A model generated the notes under the pieces. The model did no database searches. It had not been told where the DNA came from and was given only the letters and a program-made list of their open reading frames with translations. A stretch of 7,163 nt of DNA, taken from Clostridia bacterium. GTDB lineage: Bacteria > Bacillota > Clostridia > Christensenellales > CAG-1252. Shown here piece by piece: positions 5,442 to 7,163 of the stretch (positions are counted from its first letter, which is position 1; the number at the start of each line of letters is the position of its first letter). The stretch spans positions 1 through 7,163 of the forward strand of contig JAEDHM010000076.1 in the NCBI GenBank assembly GCA_016296985.1, given 5' to 3'. Made by a program: the position numbers and the translations under genes.

Positions 5442-6713
5442 ATGATTGACGTTTTGAGTGGAAACAAAAGGTTTTGTGAAAATGTACGTTCTTTATACGG
5501 GAAAGACGCAAACGTCCGCGATCAAGCGGAAAGGTATACTGTTTTGGGTGCCGAGCACATAAATCGATTTGCCGTTTCTTCCTTCGAGTTTTTCTCTTCT
5601 CCCGGTCGAATTGAAATTTGCGGAAACCACACCGATCACAACCACGGGAAGGTTTTGACTGCGGCAATTACCATGGATACTTTAAGCGCGGTTACACCTC
5701 TTACTGAAAGAAAGGTTAATATTTATTCGGCAGGATATCCTCTCATTTGCGTAGACTTAGATGATTTAACTTTGAATCCCGCAGAAAAAGGTACAAGTAC
5801 TGCAATCACAAAAGGCGTGGCGAAATATTTTGTTGATCACGGCTATAACATCGGCGGTTTTTGCGCTACGACTACCTCTAACGTTTTCAAAGGTGCAGGC
5901 GTTTCATCCTCTTCATCTTTCGAACTTTTGATAGCTGAGATTTTCAACGTTTTATACAACGACGGTAATATAGGAGATATTGAAAAGGCGAAAGCAGGTC
6001 AGTGGGCGGAAAAAGAATATTTTGGAAAGCCTTGTGGTTTGATGGATCAATCGGCAATCGCTTTGGGTGGCGTAAGTTTTATTGACTTTGAAAACCCAAA
6101 TGATCCCATAGTTGAAAAAGTCCACTGGAATTTTTCTAACACTTCGATTATTTTGGTAAATACCGGTGGAGATCATTGCGCTCTTACCCATTGTTACGCT
6201 GATATTAAAAACGAAATGGAAGCAATTGCAAAACACTTTGGGAAAGAGGTTTTAAGGCAAGTTTCCACTTCTGATTTTTACAGCGAATTGGTTGCATTGA
6301 AAAATAAGTTTTCGGGCAGAGCAATAATGCGCGCAATTCATTACTTTGATGAAAATCGCAGGGTTGAAAAGGCATTAGATGCTGCAAAAAATCAAGACGA
6401 TAGCTTTTTCGACTTTGTAAATCAATCGGGTGAAAGCAGTTATAAATATTTGCAAAACTGTTTTGCTCCCGGTGACGTTGAACAACCAGTGGCCTTGGCA
6501 CTTTGTATCATTTCCCGTTTTGACGGTGTGAAGGCTATTCGTGTTCACGGTGGCGGTTTCGCAGGGACGATTATTGTTTTTGCTGAGGGTAACGGAGAAG
6601 ATATAGTAGAAAAAACTAGAAAGTTGTATGGTTCGGAAAACGTGTTCAAGGTTGACATTCGAGATAGTGGCGCGTGCAACACCGGACTGAGAATGAATAA
6701 AACGGAGGCTTAA
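5442..6713 (+). CDS. galK: Galactokinase
   Basis: GalK phosphorylates galactose with ATP to galactose-1-phosphate, the substrate of the GalT encoded on the opposite strand. The 423-residue product carries all three GHMP-kinase signatures: PGRIEICGNHTDHNHG (54-69), which forms the sugar site and galactokinase signature; GAGVSSSSSFE (151-161), the phosphate-binding loop; and RVHGGGFAGT (367-376) near the C-terminus. GLMDQSA (199-205) holds the likely catalytic Asp202. The first signature reads Gly-Asn-His-Thr-Asp rather than the more widespread Gly-Glu-His-Thr-Asp, and the loop has Val-Ser5 in place of Leu-Ser3-Ala-Ala. To my knowledge the clostridial galactokinase branch shares the Asn, and the stretch EYFGKPCGLMDQ also resembles that branch. 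Start choice rests on AGAGG just before the ATG. lgt follows after 2 nt, so the two genes are very likely co-transcribed. Confidence 0.96.
   Translation: MIDVLSGNKRFCENVRSLYGKDANVRDQAERYTVLGAEHINRFAVSSFEFFSSPGRIEICGNHTDHNHGKVLTAAITMDTLSAVTPLTERKVNIYSAGYPLICVDLDDLTLNPAEKGTSTAITKGVAKYFVDHGYNIGGFCATTTSNVFKGAGVSSSSSFELLIAEIFNVLYNDGNIGDIEKAKAGQWAEKEYFGKPCGLMDQSAIALGGVSFIDFENPNDPIVEKVHWNFSNTSIILVNTGGDHCALTHCYADIKNEMEAIAKHFGKEVLRQVSTSDFYSELVALKNKFSGRAIMRAIHYFDENRRVEKALDAAKNQDDSFFDFVNQSGESSYKYLQNCFAPGDVEQPVALALCIISRFDGVKAIRVHGGGFAGTIIVFAEGNGEDIVEKTRKLYGSENVFKVDIRDSGACNTGLRMNKTEA
6704..6708 (+). promoter_or_regulatory. Ribosome binding site of lgt, inside the galK 3' end
   Basis: GGAGG encodes part of the last codons of galK and is 7 nt before the lgt ATG at 6716. 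It fixes the lgt start, which is too close to the window end to judge by length. Confidence 0.85.
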
Positions 6714-6715
6714 TT

Positions 6716-7163
6716 ATGTTATTGGCTAATCCCGTTGCTTTCAAAATAGGAAACCTATCCATATATTGGTATGGTATTATAATCACCCTTGCAATTGTTA
6801 TTGCATTTGGTGTGGTTCTACTTGAAAGCAGGCGCAGAAAGTATAAAATCGATTTTATGATGGAAGTATTTTTGTGGGCGGTACCTTTGGCTATCGTTTT
6901 CGCAAGAATTGCTTACGTCGTTTTCCATGCTAGTGATTTCCCTCTAAAATCTTGGTCGGATTTGTTGGCGATAATCAGCACCCGTGACGGTGGTATAAGT
7001 ATCTTGGGCGCTATTCCCGGCGGTGCGTTGGGCGTTGCCATTGCGTGCAAGCGAAATAAGATAAATTTTGCCGAAGTTGCGGATATGATTGCTCCCGGCC
7101 TGATTTTAGGACAAGCGTTGGGAAGATGGGGCAACTTTGTAAATCAAGAACTTTACGGCGAAC
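6716..7163 (+). CDS. lgt: Prolipoprotein diacylglyceryl transferase (3' partial)
   Basis: Lgt transfers a diacylglyceryl group from phosphatidylglycerol to the lipobox cysteine of prolipoproteins, in the cytoplasmic membrane, before the type II signal peptidase acts. The first 149 residues are present and the frame is open at the right edge. Family marks are NPVAFKIGNLSIYWYG at 5-20 (Tyr19 aligns with E. coli Tyr26), the RDGGIS turn at 90-95, and GQALGRWGNFVNQELYGE at 132-149. The last carries Arg137, Asn140, Glu145 and Gly148, which align with E. coli Arg143, Asn146, Glu151 and Gly154. Membrane segments lie at about 19-37, 50-70 and 94-111. The place of E. coli His103 is taken by Leu97 (ISILGAIPGG instead of an HGG loop). 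The gene follows galK by 2 nt, which implies one operon driven by the galK promoter; no separate lgt promoter is apparent. Confidence 0.95.
   Translation, partial: MLLANPVAFKIGNLSIYWYGIIITLAIVIAFGVVLLESRRRKYKIDFMMEVFLWAVPLAIVFARIAYVVFHASDFPLKSWSDLLAIISTRDGGISILGAIPGGALGVAIACKRNKINFAEVADMIAPGLILGQALGRWGNFVNQELYGE

Noticed and set aside
5952..6501. Two overlapping - strand open frames within galK
   Set aside because: Both are antisense to conserved galactokinase motifs and have no initiation signals.

Overview
The window reads as a low-GC, Gram-positive-type chromosome, most likely an uncultivated clostridial (Firmicutes) lineage. This is an inference from AT-rich coding, strong GGAGG-type ribosome sites, sigma-A-like promoters, a class II (Firmicutes-type) GalT and a clostridial-type GalK. 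Standard stop codons, TGA included, are used. Genes cover nearly all of it. I see no transposase, CRISPR array, tRNA or rRNA.

Left part (1-2150, + strand). The 3' end of hslO (redox chaperone Hsp33, with its CxC and CxxC zinc cysteines) overlaps by 17 nt the start of a 540-residue TPR-like protein of unknown function. That pair is followed at once by an extended -10 promoter and a 14-bp hairpin plus U-tract.

Middle part (2137-3760). A YkvI-like multi-pass membrane transporter starts inside the hairpin. Its reading frame runs without a stop codon straight into a type IV prepilin gene. The prepilin has its own consensus promoter (TTGACA-N17-TATAAT, lying inside the transporter frame), its own GGAGG site, ATG and terminator. 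The pilin is therefore probably made as a separate, strongly expressed protein. Upstream ribosomes that do not terminate would, however, make a transporter-prepilin fusion. This is the most unusual structure in the window. Two hairpin terminators fill the gap between the pilin and the convergent galT.

Right part (3759-7163). galT (- strand) and galK (+ strand) are divergent Leloir-pathway genes: GalK phosphorylates galactose and GalT exchanges the UMP group between UDP-glucose and galactose-1-phosphate. Their two predicted promoters face each other, so the 5' ends of the transcripts overlap, and an imperfect 12-nt inverted repeat brackets the galK promoter. galK is followed after 2 nt by lgt (prolipoprotein diacylglyceryl transferase), which runs off the window end. 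Sugar catabolism and lipoprotein maturation are thus probably on one transcript.

No clearly new multi-gene system is visible. The best candidates for a second look are the stop-less transporter/prepilin junction, the start-codon hairpin in front of the transporter, and the overlapping gal promoters.
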